From Ectocarpus siliculosus (lineage: Eukaryota > Sar > Phaeophyceae > Ectocarpales > Ectocarpaceae), in the NCBI GenBank assembly GCA_000310025.1, contig FN649731.1, forward strand, positions 529,243 to 583,948: a stretch of 54,706 nucleotides of DNA, read 5' to 3'. A model generated the notes under the pieces. The model did no database searches. It had not been told where the DNA came from and saw only the letters and a program-made list of their open reading frames with translations. Made by a program: the position numbers and the translations under genes. Shown in pieces: positions 9,669-22,520 of the stretch (position 1 is its first letter; every line of letters starts with the position of its first letter).

Positions 9669-11240
9669 TTGACGTTGCGGTTGCCATCGTCGCTGGAGTG
9701 TTTGTGTCTTCAAACCTTCTCAGCCGGCCTTCAAACTTCTTGTTGATAAGTTTCCGTGGTATTTTTTCCGCGCAAGAGTTATATGCAGTTATGACCTGCG
9801 CTTTGACTTTCACGATGGGTATTTTACCTCCCCGTCTGGCATGGTGAGTGCCTGCGTTATACGGAAGGATCCTTCCACGACGCAAACGTCGACGTCTCCG
9901 TTTTTTTTTTGTTCCCTTCGCACTCTTTCCTTGCGGCGGTTTTCACACCGACTTCGAACGTGGGGTGCAATTTCCTCTCTTCGTACCGTCCTCGTCGGCA
10001 TTCTCCATCGTCATGTACATAATGCATACCTCGATTTTCGGCTTTTCGATTCCGATAGACAAGACTACGGACTGACATGTCCCTTTCGCCCCCGACGGGA
10101 CCGCGCGCTCGTCGAGTGCCGAAATTCTTCACCACTTCCTTGCCTCTCCCAACACCGTTCCTTCTTCCCGCCCCTACAAATCCTCTCCCGGACACTCACC
10201 ACCATCCGTCCTGGATGTTGGCCCCCAGCCCCATTGGGGGGCGGGGGGCCAATCCTTCACCCAGTCTATATGTACGTGGCAAAGTAAAATGGCGTCGCCG
10301 TCTCGTTGTTCCAAGCGGGTGGAGATACCTGCTTCCCCCCTTATGTGCGTGTGTCTATCGCTTCCATGCCCTCTCTCCTGATGATCCGTCTCTCCCGCGT
10401 GAAACAACGCTCGGCACCAACCGACACACACATTGTGTACTCACACACCGCGCCGCTGCTCTCCTCGCTCCCAATGTCTGCTGACAGCAGTACAATGGTG
10501 TAGATCACACCGTCTCGTCTCTCTTTCGCTGGCATGTCCCTGCATGCTCACCCGTCATCATTCTGTTGCCCTCTAACATTCAAAGGCAATACTTGTACTG
10601 ATGCATATACATCATCGGCAGGCCAGATGCCTCTCTCGTTCGGTTTCGGGGAGATGTATGCACTTCCGGAGGACGAGTTCGGCAGACATGCCCTGCTATC
10701 TCGGCACACTGAGCATGGATTGAGCGAGAAGCATAGGTTTCAGCACAGGGAAATTACAACATGCTGGGTAGGCTGTAGACCAGTTGGTGATCTCCGGCCT
10801 TTTACCACGCATACACACACGCCCCCCCCACAACACCGATATATATATTTCTGTGGACACTCCTATGCGACTTACAGTAGTCCAAGCGGGCTTGTACACA
10901 CTTCTGTTTTTCTCATGGCCGGACCTGCCAAAAATCACATCAAAAGGGTTTGTCCGAGAGGTTTACACAGACAGACAATTGATATAGATGAGTGTGTGTT
11001 GTACCGTCGGCTCCAAATATTTGTTGGTTTGATCCCCTCCTTCAGGAGAATGCCGTTGACGACAGCAGCGGCAGAACGTTTCAGGTGAGGATGATGCGGG
11101 AAACAACCAAGAGGAAGTAGCTCCTGGGGATGGACGACAGCCTGTGCTAATGCAAGCAGCCGGTTCTGTCGTGTCATCTACCTACATGATCTCTTTTAGA
11201 AGAAAGCGGCGATCATTAACAACAACGACGATGACTTGCT
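9669..11240. other. No recognised gene
   Basis: Open frames are present on both strands but none has a recognisable domain. The G/C-rich foldback copy 2 lies here at about 10214-10250. A small exon-like piece (acceptor TTCAG at about 11044, donor CAG|GTGAGG at 11086) was seen but could not be joined to anything. Confidence 0.4.
10214..10250. repeat. G/C-rich foldback, copy 2
   Basis: TTGGCCCCCAGCCCCA..GGGGGGCGGGGGGCCAA, partner of 2290-2325. The outer arms (TTGGCCCCC / GGGGGCCAA) are perfectly complementary. Confidence 0.5.
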
Positions 11241-11270
11241 TGTTGCAAATCCGTGTCATGTTGCATGCAG

Positions 11271-11638
11271 GATCGATGTCATCTGCTGGATTGGGAGCCG
11301 ATATTGGTGATTTTGCTGGGGCAGCCAAGGTGAGCCTTGTGTGCCACTGTAACAATAGGCTGTTGAGCACGATTTGAGCCCGGAGAAGTGGTTATGATTC
11401 TTTGAGGCGTTTCAAGACTATTGTACTATGTAAATTTGTACCATGAAGAAACTCCTATCTCTCCCCACAGTGTACAATGGTGGCAAATGCTGTTTCAGCT
11501 TCTTGCTAGCACATGTCGCAGTGACCGTGTTGTGTTGGATGGTGTTAACAGGCCACTCTTGGGATCGATGGCATCCAAATGAAGGAAGAGGAGGAGGAGC
11601 AGCAGCAGGAGCAAGGGGAGGGACACGCAGAGGGGGTG
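11271..11638 (+). CDS. Two exon-like segments of an unrecognised gene (tentative)
   Basis: Two segments have standard splice borders and matching phase. The first is 11271-11330, after GCATGCAG and before GTGAGC, reading SMSSAGLGADIGDFAGAAK. The second is about 11552-11635, after TTAACAG and before GTGAGG, reading ATLGIDGIQMK followed by a Glu/Gln-rich run. Joined they stay open. I found no confident exon before or after, and the opposite strand of 11495-11950 is also open. It may be part of a low-complexity acidic protein. Identity is unknown. Confidence 0.2.
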
Positions 11639-11639
11639 A

Positions 11640-12180
11640 GGCGAGAGGCACTTCATTTTGAAGAGACACATTTGATGCCACACCAACTTGTAGCGGTGGA
11701 GAGCCCATGAATGTTGCTCCTCAACGAGCTTGACAACATCGTCAGATCGACCCGTGTGTTGAAGGTGGCCGCTCTTCTTGGTACAATTACGGCCAACTTT
11801 ATGCACAGGGCAATCCATCCCGTTCATGCCTATACATTTCATGGCAACGTCCCCCTTCGATACGTGAATACGTTGAATGTTAGACTGTCTGTGGATCGCC
11901 TTAGCACCCAAGCCTGCATCATCTCTTCTTTGCCGTGTCCGCGCCAACAAGCGGTGTTGTATTTCCGTTCTTGTCGTACATAGTCGGATATGTTTGAGAC
12001 TGGATAGTAGTCGATTTCATATAGATAGGTGTATCCTTTGTGTAGCCCCAGCATTGCCTTTTGGAGATGGTGCTTGCGGCATCAACGAGGCCCAGTCATT
12101 GCAGTTGTCGGATGACTCGCTCCAGGCAAGGCCAGGCAAGCGCAAGCTCGGGAGTATGGCCAAGGCACTCTGCCGATACA
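11640..12180 (-). pseudogene. Possible decayed coding sequence, unrecognised
   Basis: On the minus strand, consecutive pieces in different frames look protein-like: a TYPTMYDKNGNTTPLVG segment (about 12030-11930), then an AMKCIGMNGMDCPVHK... segment (about 11830-11700) containing Cys/His residues. Frameshifts separate them. The pattern suggests an old, broken gene, possibly a transposase, but I recognise no catalytic motif. Confidence 0.2.
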
Positions 12181-12230
12181 GCGCCTGGACAGCCAGCAGA
12201 AGGCAACACAACCACGCTAAAAGGTGAACG

Positions 12231-13815
12231 CGAGTGGTGTTCGAGTGTAGCTACCGCACGAGATGCGGGGACCAACCGCGTGTATTAGTAATCCTTATAT
12301 TTTCAGTTTCTCTCTTTACTTTGTTCAAACGGGTAACAATCCGTTTCCCGGGATCTTCTACCCAACATCTGCGCCTCCCCTCGTCTGCTCGGTCTCCGCG
12401 TTATGTGGACATGGCCGGTATTTTATCCATCATGCATAGTCACATAGAAGGATGCAAAGGGAGCCATGCTCGTTTAGCATAAAGAACTACCCCGACGTTC
12501 AGATTAGATCAGAGGGAAACCGGGAATTTCTCTCAGGCGGCAACAGACTGCCGGCATCTCGGGACACATTCAAACACGCTTCTTGGCATCTGCCAGCACT
12601 GCGACAGCGTGCACACACAAACGTTCACCCTGCCGCTCTTTAGTGGTTATCCTCTGTTTGTTGGGTGTTGTTGTTGCCTTCACATGCAAAAAAAAAGGTG
12701 TGCATTGGGTTAACCACGATGTGGCCAATATCCCGTCGCAGCTCAGTTGCTGTCGGTGTCGGGACGGATAGCCAACATGAACAGGCCCACGATGCTTTTC
12801 AGCAGGTAGAACTCTTAGCCCGACAGGACACGGCATACAGTACAATAGACATACACCAAAACTGGTTAAGCTCGAAGCTATGAGCGCCCCGAGCCGATGA
12901 AGTTACATGTAGGCGACAGATGGGAGGCGAATGGAACGCAACGCTAACGCAAGAACAAGCACGATTGATTGATTCTTGCTACTGCTCGTACTGCCGATGC
13001 CCAGAAGAATCACGGCACCATAGCGCAAACGCACGCGGCACACTCTGTCGGGTACGCCAGATGACTTGAAAGCGTGCTTGGGGATTTTATCCGGCTGTGC
13101 GACAGACGTTTGTTTTCATTGGTCGCGCGGCAATTTTCATGACATGTTTGGAGGGATATTGATTTTGATTTTGATTTTTTTCCCTTTCGGTGCCGACACC
13201 GCTACACAGCCCACTGCGGTCACGTGTGAAAGCATGTTCGAGTATACAGCTTTAGTCATGAAAACTCCTTCCCGCTGAAGAAGTGAAGGGGAATGAATGA
13301 ATGCGTAGATCGTTCGGGTAGGGAAAACAGCGTTGGATAAATACGTCCCGAGTATTCAGACTTTTTCCCCGATATGTTTTTTTTGCCCATATCGTCCCGG
13401 GGCAAGCGCTGTCGCGCATTCACCCACCTGGCGCTACACTGGGTCCTGAGTCTATGCGGCTGCCGAAGCAAGACCACACAGTACTTTTACATACTACAGA
13501 GAGAGTTTGCCAGTGGTCTCGTCCTGTCGCAGTCTGTGCTGGTTATGAGGGTTGAACAGGCAGGTTTCCCGGGCGTGTCAGCTTTGACGGAAGCCCGTGC
13601 GACTTGAACTAGGATGGAGAAATTGGAAAACATGAGATGCCACCATTGCTAAGACGTTTTTTCTCCCGAGACCCCGCAATTCACAGACATCGACACGAGG
13701 TGGCCGGGAAAAAAAAAAAAAGAGAAGAAACTGACAGTGGGACTACTTCGTGTGTAGACTAACAGACATATTGATGGGACGGACCCTGCTGCCATAACAC
13801 CAACTAGGGTATGGC
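12231..13815. other. No recognised gene
   Basis: Only short frames with no domain were seen on either strand. Confidence 0.4.
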
Positions 13816-13963
13816 GGCCGCGCACCCTGGGGCGGGACGGCCACCGGGATCACATTACCGTGTTGGGCGTGTAGGCACTGCTGTAGATCGGCCGCCCACC
13901 CTGGGGTGGGACGGCCACCGGGATCACATTACCGTGTTGGGCGTGTAGGCACTGCTGTAGATC
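13816..13963 (+). repeat. Two-copy 74-bp tandem repeat
   Basis: Two head-to-tail units (13816-13889, 13890-13963) of GGCCGC-CACCCTGGGG-GGGACGGCCACCGGGAT.. ending in GCACTGCTGTAGATC. They differ at about two positions, so the duplication is recent. The minus-strand frame ending here (13924-14364) lacks an ATG near its start and is not called. Confidence 0.85.
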
Positions 13964-16900
13964 GGTTTGAACGTAAACCTGTGGGCGGTATCGTCGTATG
14001 ACCGTGAAAAGCCGTCGCGTTTCGGCGAGCGGTCTTGGTGGCCTTCCTCCCATAACGTCTGTCGATTTTGACTCTTGGAGAATCGTCTCTGTGAGGGAAG
14101 CACGCCGAAAGGTACACCGTTCAATATGAAAACAGAGGAGGAGAGGCGACAACAGTCGTACGTATGATGCGCAACTGTTGGATGAATGATGAATGTGGGT
14201 ATATCTTGAATGGGTAGTCTTCTGTGTGTAACGGGCGGTTTGCGGTTTGCGGTGGAATTACGATCGTTTCGCGAGAACCAATGATGCGGCGCAATAATGG
14301 TGAAATTGGTTGACTGCTGTTGTGGATGATGTTCAATTGGCACTAAGCGACGGCTTGCAAACAACCCGCCACAGGAGGTGACATCCCATTCCTAACCCAA
14401 CTTGTAGCGTCGCGTGCTGGTGGTTTGTGGGTCGTGTGTGAGATCGTACCTCTCCAGTGTGATGTAAAACAGGCGCAAGTTGGACATAAAAAAAGTGTTT
14501 CGCGTCTTTATGGTTTGCGTCTGTCTTTACGGACGTGTCCCACCGCAATCTCGCCAATGAGCGCGACGGAAGCATGCGCTTTACGCTGTACCGACAATGG
14601 TCGCAGCATGTGTGTGTGTGTGTTTCATCCGCTAAAAGGCCGTATTGGATCATTTAGGGCGAAAAGGCACAAATATGTTTGAATAGTCTATATAAATATA
14701 ATAGTCAAATTTGGGACAAAAATTCACAGCCTTCTGACTTATAACGAAGAATAAAAAATCAAGATGTATGCGTCGTAAGGACTTCTGCGATACGAGAATA
14801 GTACAGTAGAATGAACGATTCTGTTCTATGGCACCTGTAGAGGGCACCCATCGAAGCTTCACCTGCTGTTGGAGCTTGACAGTTTGACATTCTATGTACC
14901 AAAACAACAAAGTCCCAGTCGAGGTGTGAAATTAGTATGGCTCCAAGCGGGATGGCCTATTGCTTGGCGATGGTTCGCAAGTCCTCCTGAATTTTGGCAA
15001 CACGGTGTCCCCGTGAAGCAAAAACAAAATCCCGGCCGAACAACACTGCAGATGCAAGGGTCATATTTCCTGTGAGGGAAGGGAATTTTGAAGAACATCA
15101 CGGCCTAATAGTGACTCTTCTCATCTGTATGTGCTTTTTCACCCTCTGATTGGTCGAGAGTTGGTGGGGGTGGTCGGTTCCTTTCAGCGCCCTCTCCCCG
15201 TTTCGCATTTCGACAACAAGGCTCAGCCGCGTCTTAACCCAGTTCGCGGCCGCTAGGCAGTGCGTTGGTCGCGGGTGGTTGGGCCGGCCACGGTGTGTGA
15301 CACATCCGACGTGAGGAACCTAGGTTCAACGTCCGGTTTTGCACAAAGAGTACCAAACAGATCGTAAAACTCACCTCCTGCACGTTATACACCCCGGTCT
15401 TTTCGTGACATGTCAGGGGGTTTCCAACACGGTAGACTCATTGCACGTTGATTTCAAGGATGTACCCGACTGAGCCAATTTTTTTCATCGCGTAAACCCT
15501 GCTGGGTCGTTTTCCTATTGTTTTTCGTAGGCAAACGTCAACTCCCTCCCCCGCGAATGAAGGTAGTCTCAGACGGGGCCGATTCTCAAACGCCGGCTCT
15601 TCCTAGGCGTTCTGTCCCCATCTCTATCCCGCCGGATATTAAAAACGATCGACAATTAAGACGGACCCATTGTCCACAGCTGGGCATCTGCATTCTCAAT
15701 ATCGATGCATCATAGTCATCTCGATCGAACCACCATGTCACCTTACCTCTTTACCTCACCTCTTTAGCTTCGATTGGTTCCTGGGTGTTTCAGACGTTGC
15801 TCGTCGCAGGCGGGAGTTCTAGTCGTTGAAGAGTATCCGCAAACTGAAGATATGACCTACAGTACACTGAATAATCCATCACGCGTCCACGGGCAGTGTT
15901 ATTGCATTCGTGCGAGTACAGAAAATTGAGGGGCGACTTTATGCCCAATGCCCTGACCCATGGCGGCAGTTCTCGATTGGATCTGTACATGATCTCTCCT
16001 GACGTTCTAACCCCTCCCTGTATTTTGGTTACTTCTCGCCTGGGTATGTATCGGGTTTGATTGCCAGCCCAACAAGAGTGCCATTCAAGAGCCAACGGAA
16101 GGCCTCCGCACCAGGAACAATGGGTGGTGGGACGGCGGCAACACACGAGGCGGTGAGTTCGGTGGATGCTTCGATCCTCTTGCGTTTCTTTTCGAATAGG
16201 TGCATGCATGCCGCGTCACTCCTCACTGTTGGCTTGCGTTCCGACCAGCGGATGATTGGTAGTCAGTTGGTGGTGGCGTGGTTCGGGAAGATTGCTGCCG
16301 GGCACCCGATCAGTAGTACACCGCTGACGGAATCGAGCACCGGTCAAAGTGCTATCCAGTCTTGAGACACCCTTATGCTATGCAGAGGGGAAATCGTCGA
16401 CGCTTGCATCTCTAGTCTAGTGAGTCTGCGCCGTGTGTGTTGACTCCTTTTCCGGCTGTTCCTGCAAACTACTCGCGAAAGGTTTGTATTCGAAGAACGC
16501 CAAAAGGGGCTACACGCAGACTTTGAAACCGCTGTTGTTATACTGCTGGTAACCGAGAAGCCACATGTGCACACAAGCACTTCGTGCTACCGACTCCTTT
16601 GGTGCAATGAGGAACAGGGTGTATTCTGAGTGAAGTTCACTAACTAAGCGAGGGAAGATCTCCCATAGATCGATTTACTGTATTTCCAACAGATGATGCG
16701 CGGCGGAAAACCTTCGGTGAGAAACCAAAGGTCGAGGAATAGTGTGGGAGGAGATCGCACTTGATTCACCGACTGCACAGCACACTCAAAGTACCTAACG
16801 AAGAAGACCTCCAGTTCAAGGCGTTGTCAATGCGTTGTCGCGTGAGAGGCAACCAATTGGTTTTCAGCACGCCGCTGCTGTCTTTCCATAGACGTTTCAA

Positions 16901-17029
16901 ATCAAGAGCATGGCGACGAAAAGCTCAGGGCATATGGTAACACCGGACAGTGCCTCTACCCCGGCGACAAGCACAGGGTAACTTCCGAACGTGTGCGCTG
17001 TAAAGTCGAATTTCTCTCCCTGCTGCCCG
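13964..17029. other. No recognised gene
   Basis: About 3 kb with scattered short frames on both strands. None carries a motif I recognise. The part just before 17030 may hold 5' exons or UTR of the EsV-1-7 gene. Confidence 0.4.
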
Positions 17030-17752
17030 ATGTCGCTCGCATGGTTGCTGAGACATCGACCTGTATTTTACTCTGAAATATATGTCGATCGTGGTTGCCA
17101 TAACGATTTTCAGCAGGCATCGTGTACGACCGCCAGATATCACGGCAAGGGACAACGATGCTGCCAGGAGCACGGCTGTACAGCACGCCCATCGTACGGC
17201 ATAGATGGCAGCAAGAAGGCGGAGTTTTGCTCCAAGCACTCCAAGCCAGGGATGACAAACGTCACGAAGAAGAGGTGCGGCCATGCAGGGTGCATCAAGC
17301 AGCCTTCATATGGTACACATAGAACAGGCAGCAAGAAGGCCGAGTTTTGCTCGGAGCACTCCAAGCCGGGCATGGTCCACGTTCGAAGCAAGAAGTGCGG
17401 TCATCCAGGGTGCATGAAGCAGCCAACATACGGTAGAGCCGGCAGCAAGAAGGAGTTCTGCTCTCAACACGCGGAAGCGGGTATGGTCGATGTCGTGAGC
17501 AAGAGGTGCGGTCACCCGGGGTGCACGAAGTGGCCGTCGTATGGAAAAGGTGGTAGCAAGAAGGCGGAGTTCTGTGCGCAGCATGCGCAGCAGGGCATGG
17601 TCGATGTGGCGCGTAAGAAATGCGGCCATCCAGGGTGCACGAAGCGTCCGTCGTATGGAAAAGACGGTAGCAAGAAGGCGGAGTTCTGTGCCCAGCATGG
17701 GCAACAAGGCATGGTCAATGTGCGGCGTGTGTATCGGGAGGAGTCGCACTAG
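17030..17752 (+). CDS. EsV-1-7 repeat protein
   Basis: Five tandem cysteine/histidine units of about 38 residues are seen, each C-X4-C, then 15-18 residues, C-X2-H, then X12. The unit core is CGHPGC..PSYG..GSKKAEFC.QH..GMV.V. The second unit has two extra residues and the third is one short. A degenerate partial unit precedes them. This is the EsV-1-7 domain, expanded in brown algae; the founding Ectocarpus member IMMEDIATE UPRIGHT is a developmental regulator. The regular Cys/His spacing suggests metal binding, but the biochemical role of the family is not established. The first in-frame ATG is 17030. A possible splice acceptor (TTTTCAG) at 17107-17113 means the true N-terminus may lie on an upstream exon. 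A TCGCACTAG triplet repeat overlaps the stop. No operon context applies. Confidence 0.85.
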   Translation: MSLAWLLRHRPVFYSEIYVDRGCHNDFQQASCTTARYHGKGQRCCQEHGCTARPSYGIDGSKKAEFCSKHSKPGMTNVTKKRCGHAGCIKQPSYGTHRTGSKKAEFCSEHSKPGMVHVRSKKCGHPGCMKQPTYGRAGSKKEFCSQHAEAGMVDVVSKRCGHPGCTKWPSYGKGGSKKAEFCAQHAQQGMVDVARKKCGHPGCTKRPSYGKDGSKKAEFCAQHGQQGMVNVRRVYREESH

Positions 17753-17827
17753 TCGCACTAGTCGCACTAGAAGTAATGCCGCATCTGTGGTCTTACCGTT
17801 CCGAAAGGTCGCTGTGTGGTTATTGTC

Positions 17828-18502
17828 GGGCGTGTACTAACGTCCCTGTGCTGGACAGGGAACAGGGAACATGGAACTCGGAATTCCCTGTTCGCGGTGC
17901 GTGTCGTTGTGTCCAAACATACACCGTATTTCCAGGGAAACGGAACATCTCAGTGCGCGCGTGCGGCCCGCAGGTACTCAAAGGTAACAAATACAACCAT
18001 TGGATGCAGCAGAGAGACGAGTGGAGGGTAGAGGGAAGCTGTTGACGAGCGCACATCAAACACATGCGCTAGGGCAATCCGCACCCTCGACAGAGCTTTG
18101 GAAGGCTTGCTTTCTGAGTTGTGGTCATGGGCAGCTTGCCAATTCTTCGACAATTTCTGTTCCCCCATACAACGGCTACACGAGCATCCGCCGCCGCTTT
18201 TTTGCGTGCAAGACGCCTGATGATGGTGGCAATGCCTACACGGCTTGAACTGGTAGCATGCAGCACCTGTGGCAGCCACATGCCCGAGAGTGATCGCACA
18301 CCACGCCCTCAAGTGCCGCCGAAGAGCCTGTGCTCCACGTTCCCTATGGTCTGTTGGTGCGGCGTAACCACCTCAAACAGGGAACGTGTGTTCCAATTCT
18401 TGTTTCCAGGAAAGTTATTTTGTGTGGCTGACCAATTAGACAATAATTCCCAGTTCCCTGTTCCGTGTTCCCTGTCCAGAAAAGGGATGTTAGTACACGC
18501 CC
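17828..18502. mobile_element. MITE-like element with inverted repeats
   Basis: GGGCGTGTACTAAC at 17828-17841 is matched perfectly by its reverse complement at 18489-18502. The complementarity continues with mismatches for about 55 bp (subterminal CTGGACAGGGAACANGGAAC). The interior has no transposase frame, so this is non-autonomous. No clear target-site duplication is visible. It sits 75 bp after the EsV-1-7 stop codon, probably within or close to its 3' UTR. Confidence 0.7.
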
Positions 18503-18764
18503 TTAGGGGTCGACAATTGGTGAGACCACCACGATTGAACTATGTATATGGATACATGGCTCCCTTCTGGCAAAGGGATTCTTCACAAACGTTGCCAAAG
18601 TTTGAACCGCCAGTCAGGCTTTACCAATGCTGCCTTTCACATACAATCGCATTCGACGGAGCGCACATCAAGCTGTGGAAGAACGAAGGTGCCTGTGAAG
18701 GGGCCGACGGTTTCCCACAAACGAGCAACGAACGTGGGCTTGAAAATATTTTGGGGACGGCCAA

Positions 18765-18870
18765 TGTTCAAAGTACCGCAGGAGGGGAGGGTAGAGAGGG
18801 GCTCTTCTGTGTGACCACGGGTTGGAGTAAAACGGCACAAGTGCTGTGAGCGCTGATTCGAAGTGAAGAC
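18765..18870 (-). repeat. Dispersed repeat, inverted partner of 3490-3604
   Basis: Reverse-complement match to 3490-3604, with the A-run (18870 side) at the end corresponding to the T-run of the partner. Confidence 0.6.
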
Positions 18871-21232
18871 AAAAAAAAAAAAATGTTCATGCCTACAGTG
18901 GGCGGCGAAACACGCTCACGAGATCAACAACGACCCAGAGTCTCCCCGTTGCTTCTTTCATTCTCTCCCCTCCATTCTCGATTCCTTCCGGGCCCCACAC
19001 TTTCGACGCCTACAAACAGCCCGCGCCGCAAAGCACAAACACCCCCCCTAAGCAAAGGAAACAGAAAGCGCACGCCCAACCCTTTAAGAGCGTAATGCGC
19101 AAGTGCGATGCAAGGTTCCCTGTACACGCTCCGGCGTACCCTCCCCTTCATTCCACATGCCCCCCTGGTCGCGAGTCATCGCAGTCGTCGTCCTCTTCCT
19201 TTGTCCCGAACGTTTCTAGAATACATCGCTGGAGGCAAGGCGGAGTCAGCAGGGAGGAGCGAGGGGGCAAGTATGAGCATGCACGGCGTCGGTAGTCGGC
19301 CATTTATGTCTGGGGGGCTTCGGAAACCATGGATTGGCGATAAGCGGGTTAAACGGCGGGAAGTACGTATTGTCGGTTCGGAGGTAAAGTTGAATTCCGG
19401 AACATCCTAGAAGAAAAGACGGCTGTTGGCGGCCGAGCGTCAGGAGAGGAACGAAAAGACCCGGGAATGCATATCTTCTTCCACACCTCATCGTATCAGT
19501 GATGGGGGTTCCGGCTGAGAAACAGCCACAGTAGCTTTTCGCACAATCATCCCCGGACCCCCCCTCAAAACACAACAAGATGACGAAAACAAAGCAGGAG
19601 AAGCATCTCTGCGGCGGAGGCTACAGTATGGCCTCGGGAAGGGCAGAAGATACATCCAAGATCCCGAAGTTAGCAAAATATGTGGTGATTGCGAAATCCT
19701 TTGAAATATGCGTAGGCCCTCGTTCTTACTGGCCTTGTCATTGTTCGATGATGTCCAAAACCATGCCAACTCGGAAACTGAGCCAAAAACAAAATGCAAG
19801 ACACAAAAGCATACCAACCACCACAGATATTCTCTGCCGACTCCAACGAACATTTGCACACGCTGCAACAATAGCCGTTGGCACGTGCATACCTGGAGCT
19901 TGTGTTGAGCGTGCGCCAGCGAGTCCAACAGCAATCCGTCCTGGTAACCTCGCTCCTTACTCAACGTCGCCACGTCTCCGCGGGTCGCTGCGGGGTGGGC
20001 GGAGAGGGCCGAGGTGGTGGTAGAAAGGACAACTGAGGTTTCGCGGGCGGGGTGAGAGTGGTTACCCCACAACGAGGAATCGTCCATTTGTTCGCATGTG
20101 CGAGAATGGGGTTGACCCACACCACGCTGTACAATTCTTGTTCGCCCGTCAGCGTTGCTGCCGCTTGAAGCAAAGGGTTGCTGCTGCTAGTTGGTTGCCT
20201 CTGAAAACGTTTTGTGAGCCTCATTCAGAAAAATCGGGGAGTGTTGCATTTTGTTCTTACTTCGACATCCGCGATGCGCTGTCGAACGGCTTTACTAAGG
20301 CCCAAACGTTTCGCGTCGTAAAACGTTATTGGGGATCGATCCTACCGCCATGACGAATGGCACCCTCTCCTTCATGAACGGCTCAGCACAGAACACGAAG
20401 AATACACGTAGATTTCCTAGAAGGACATGTACACTACTAGTGCGCGACTTCGGAACGACATCCGAACGGCTGCAGCGACCACAAACAACGCAGCAGGAAA
20501 GACAGCACAGCAAACGACGACACCAATGGCAGCGTCATCACCAACACCAAAATCAACAAGGCCTTCCTTCTGCGCCAGACGCAAACGTCAAATGCGTCCG
20601 AATCGATAGATTGAGGCATCCGCGCCTGGCAACAGAAACACTGTGTCCTTCGTCCCCATCTGTTCCGAGCTCCAGTTTACACAGTCCGGCATACGATATC
20701 TGCACCAGCCGGGGTGACACAAGAGAGGAGCTGTCCACAATACCCCAGGAATGCACGTTGTACCTTTTATTGTCTTGACAATCGAGAGTTGGAGGGATTC
20801 GTCGCCTCGATCATCCATGTGCTCGACCGCCTGCAGATCCTCGCCCAGGAGCCAAAGCTTGCCTGCAAAAAGGGACAGCAATTGCAGCATGAGCACCAGC
20901 AGGGGTGGCAAAAAACAGGACGCCAAACGCACAAGCGTTGGGTGTGTTGTTGTGTTTCTGTTTTGGATAATCTTTTCTTTTTTGGAGAGCTACAGAACAA
21001 GGTATGCCAGCCTTAAAAGAGGGTTGCGCATCAAGCGTTGGCGACCGCATGCGAAAGATCCGTGCGCATTGGATGCTGGTCGGCAACGCAGTGTACAGGA
21101 TCGAGAGACGGAACGGAAGCGTATCAGAAAGACACCGAACGTCTCGAGAGTGAACCTATTGGAAGAAAAGGCAATACTGGTGGTGACCAACCACCGGAAA
21201 CCAGACGGCAGTAATAGTGCGGTAGTGCCAAG
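18871..21232. other. No recognised gene
   Basis: Several open frames of 60-210 codons occur on both strands. The longest lack ATG starts or any domain, and I do not support any of them as a gene. Confidence 0.4.
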
Positions 21233-21405
21233 ATACCACACTCAGTGGACCGAGCTTCAAAGCTCTAGTACTCTGCGGCAAAAATCAGTGACGGTGCTGC
21301 AGCGTTTGAACGTCTCGTCGAGAGCTCCCCGAAAACGTATCATTTCATTGCGGCATCTTCTCGGGAGTAGTCGAGCTTTCAAAACCGGCTCATACGGTGT
21401 GGTAC
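21233..21405 (-). mobile_element. Foldback MITE, copy 1 (reverse orientation)
   Basis: The left end (ATACCACACTCAGTGGACCG, then AGCTTCAAAGCTC) and the right end (GAGCTTTCAAAACCGGCTCA, then TACGGTGTGGTA) are imperfect inverted repeats. The interior, read on the minus strand, matches 35195-35310 (GAAAACGTATC.. / GAGAGCTC..CGACGAGACG). It belongs to the same family as 35141-35359. Confidence 0.6.
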
Positions 21406-21764
21406 AACTGACCACCGGTTGCTCGATCTCGACTTTGGATGTGCCCTCGAACCAAACCATCAAGGAAACACGTCCACTGTTTCCCCCCCTACCCCGATCT
21501 TACCCACTCGCGTAGCCTCCTCGTCTTCAAAGCTCTGCGCAGTTCCCTTGACGTGCGTCTCAAACCGCGAGACGAGCTGTCGCGTTGGTTTCCGACACCC
21601 ACGAACGCGCGCGTGAACGAAAACAAGCACGTACGCAAGCAAGAGAGCAAGGGAGCACGCGATCAAGAGAGCAAGAAAGCCGTTCGCAACGGGAGAACGA
21701 GAAGGTGTGACGGGGAGGGGTGGCGAGAACGTAAGGGACGAGGAAAAGGGCGGAGCAGTGGACG

Positions 21765-21812
21765 AGAGAGAGAGAGAGAGAGTGTGTGAGAGAGAGAGAG
21801 AGAGAGAGATAG
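21765..21812. repeat. (GA)n microsatellite
   Basis: GAGAGA run with an internal GTGTGTGA interruption. Confidence 0.85.
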
Positions 21813-22520
21813 CAGAGGCATGAACGTGTCAGAAAACCTATGCCCGAGATTCAACAGTCATCGTTGTGTGTGAAACTTGCTGCACAACCAACCCCCTCCC
21901 CCTCCTCGATAACGGATCGAAAACGTTGTCCGACTACGAATGTCCTAAACGCTGAAAGAAGCGAAGGCCAGACAGTCGGGGTGCTCTGGTCCCTGATACT
22001 TCCCAGGAGCACTACTGTCGCAGCAACAGCTAAAAAGCCACCGCCACGAAAACTCGACCGAAAAGCTGCATCCCCGGCTAACGGCATTTTTCCACACGCT
22101 GGACGTGCGCCTATGGATGGAGACCATCGGCGGCGAAAACGGAAAGGCCTCGGCGGCTGAGCTCTGGTGGGCCAAACACATGGCCATTCACCTGTCCGCC
22201 TAGGAGCATCATCTATGTAGCGGCACCCGCTCTTGACCGCCAAGTCTTTTTGCAGGGCGATGCGGCCTCAGAAAGAGGAAACCGCCGACGCGATCAGCCT
22301 TGAACGACTACCTCAACCACTACCCCCAAACCCCAATCAAACAACCAATTAGGTGAGAGATGCAAGAAATCACGAAAATGGAAAAAACCAACCACAATAA
22401 TCCATCCAGCACAGGAAGGGAACCCCACAAAAAAACACTACATAGGTGAGAGTCACAAGAACCGACGAGAGGGCTACAAAAAAGCAACCACAGCATGATC
22501 CATCCCAGCACAAGACAGAC

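Noticed and set aside
19488-20120. 210-codon minus-strand frame
   Set aside because: It starts at GTG, has no domain and no splice context; probably chance.
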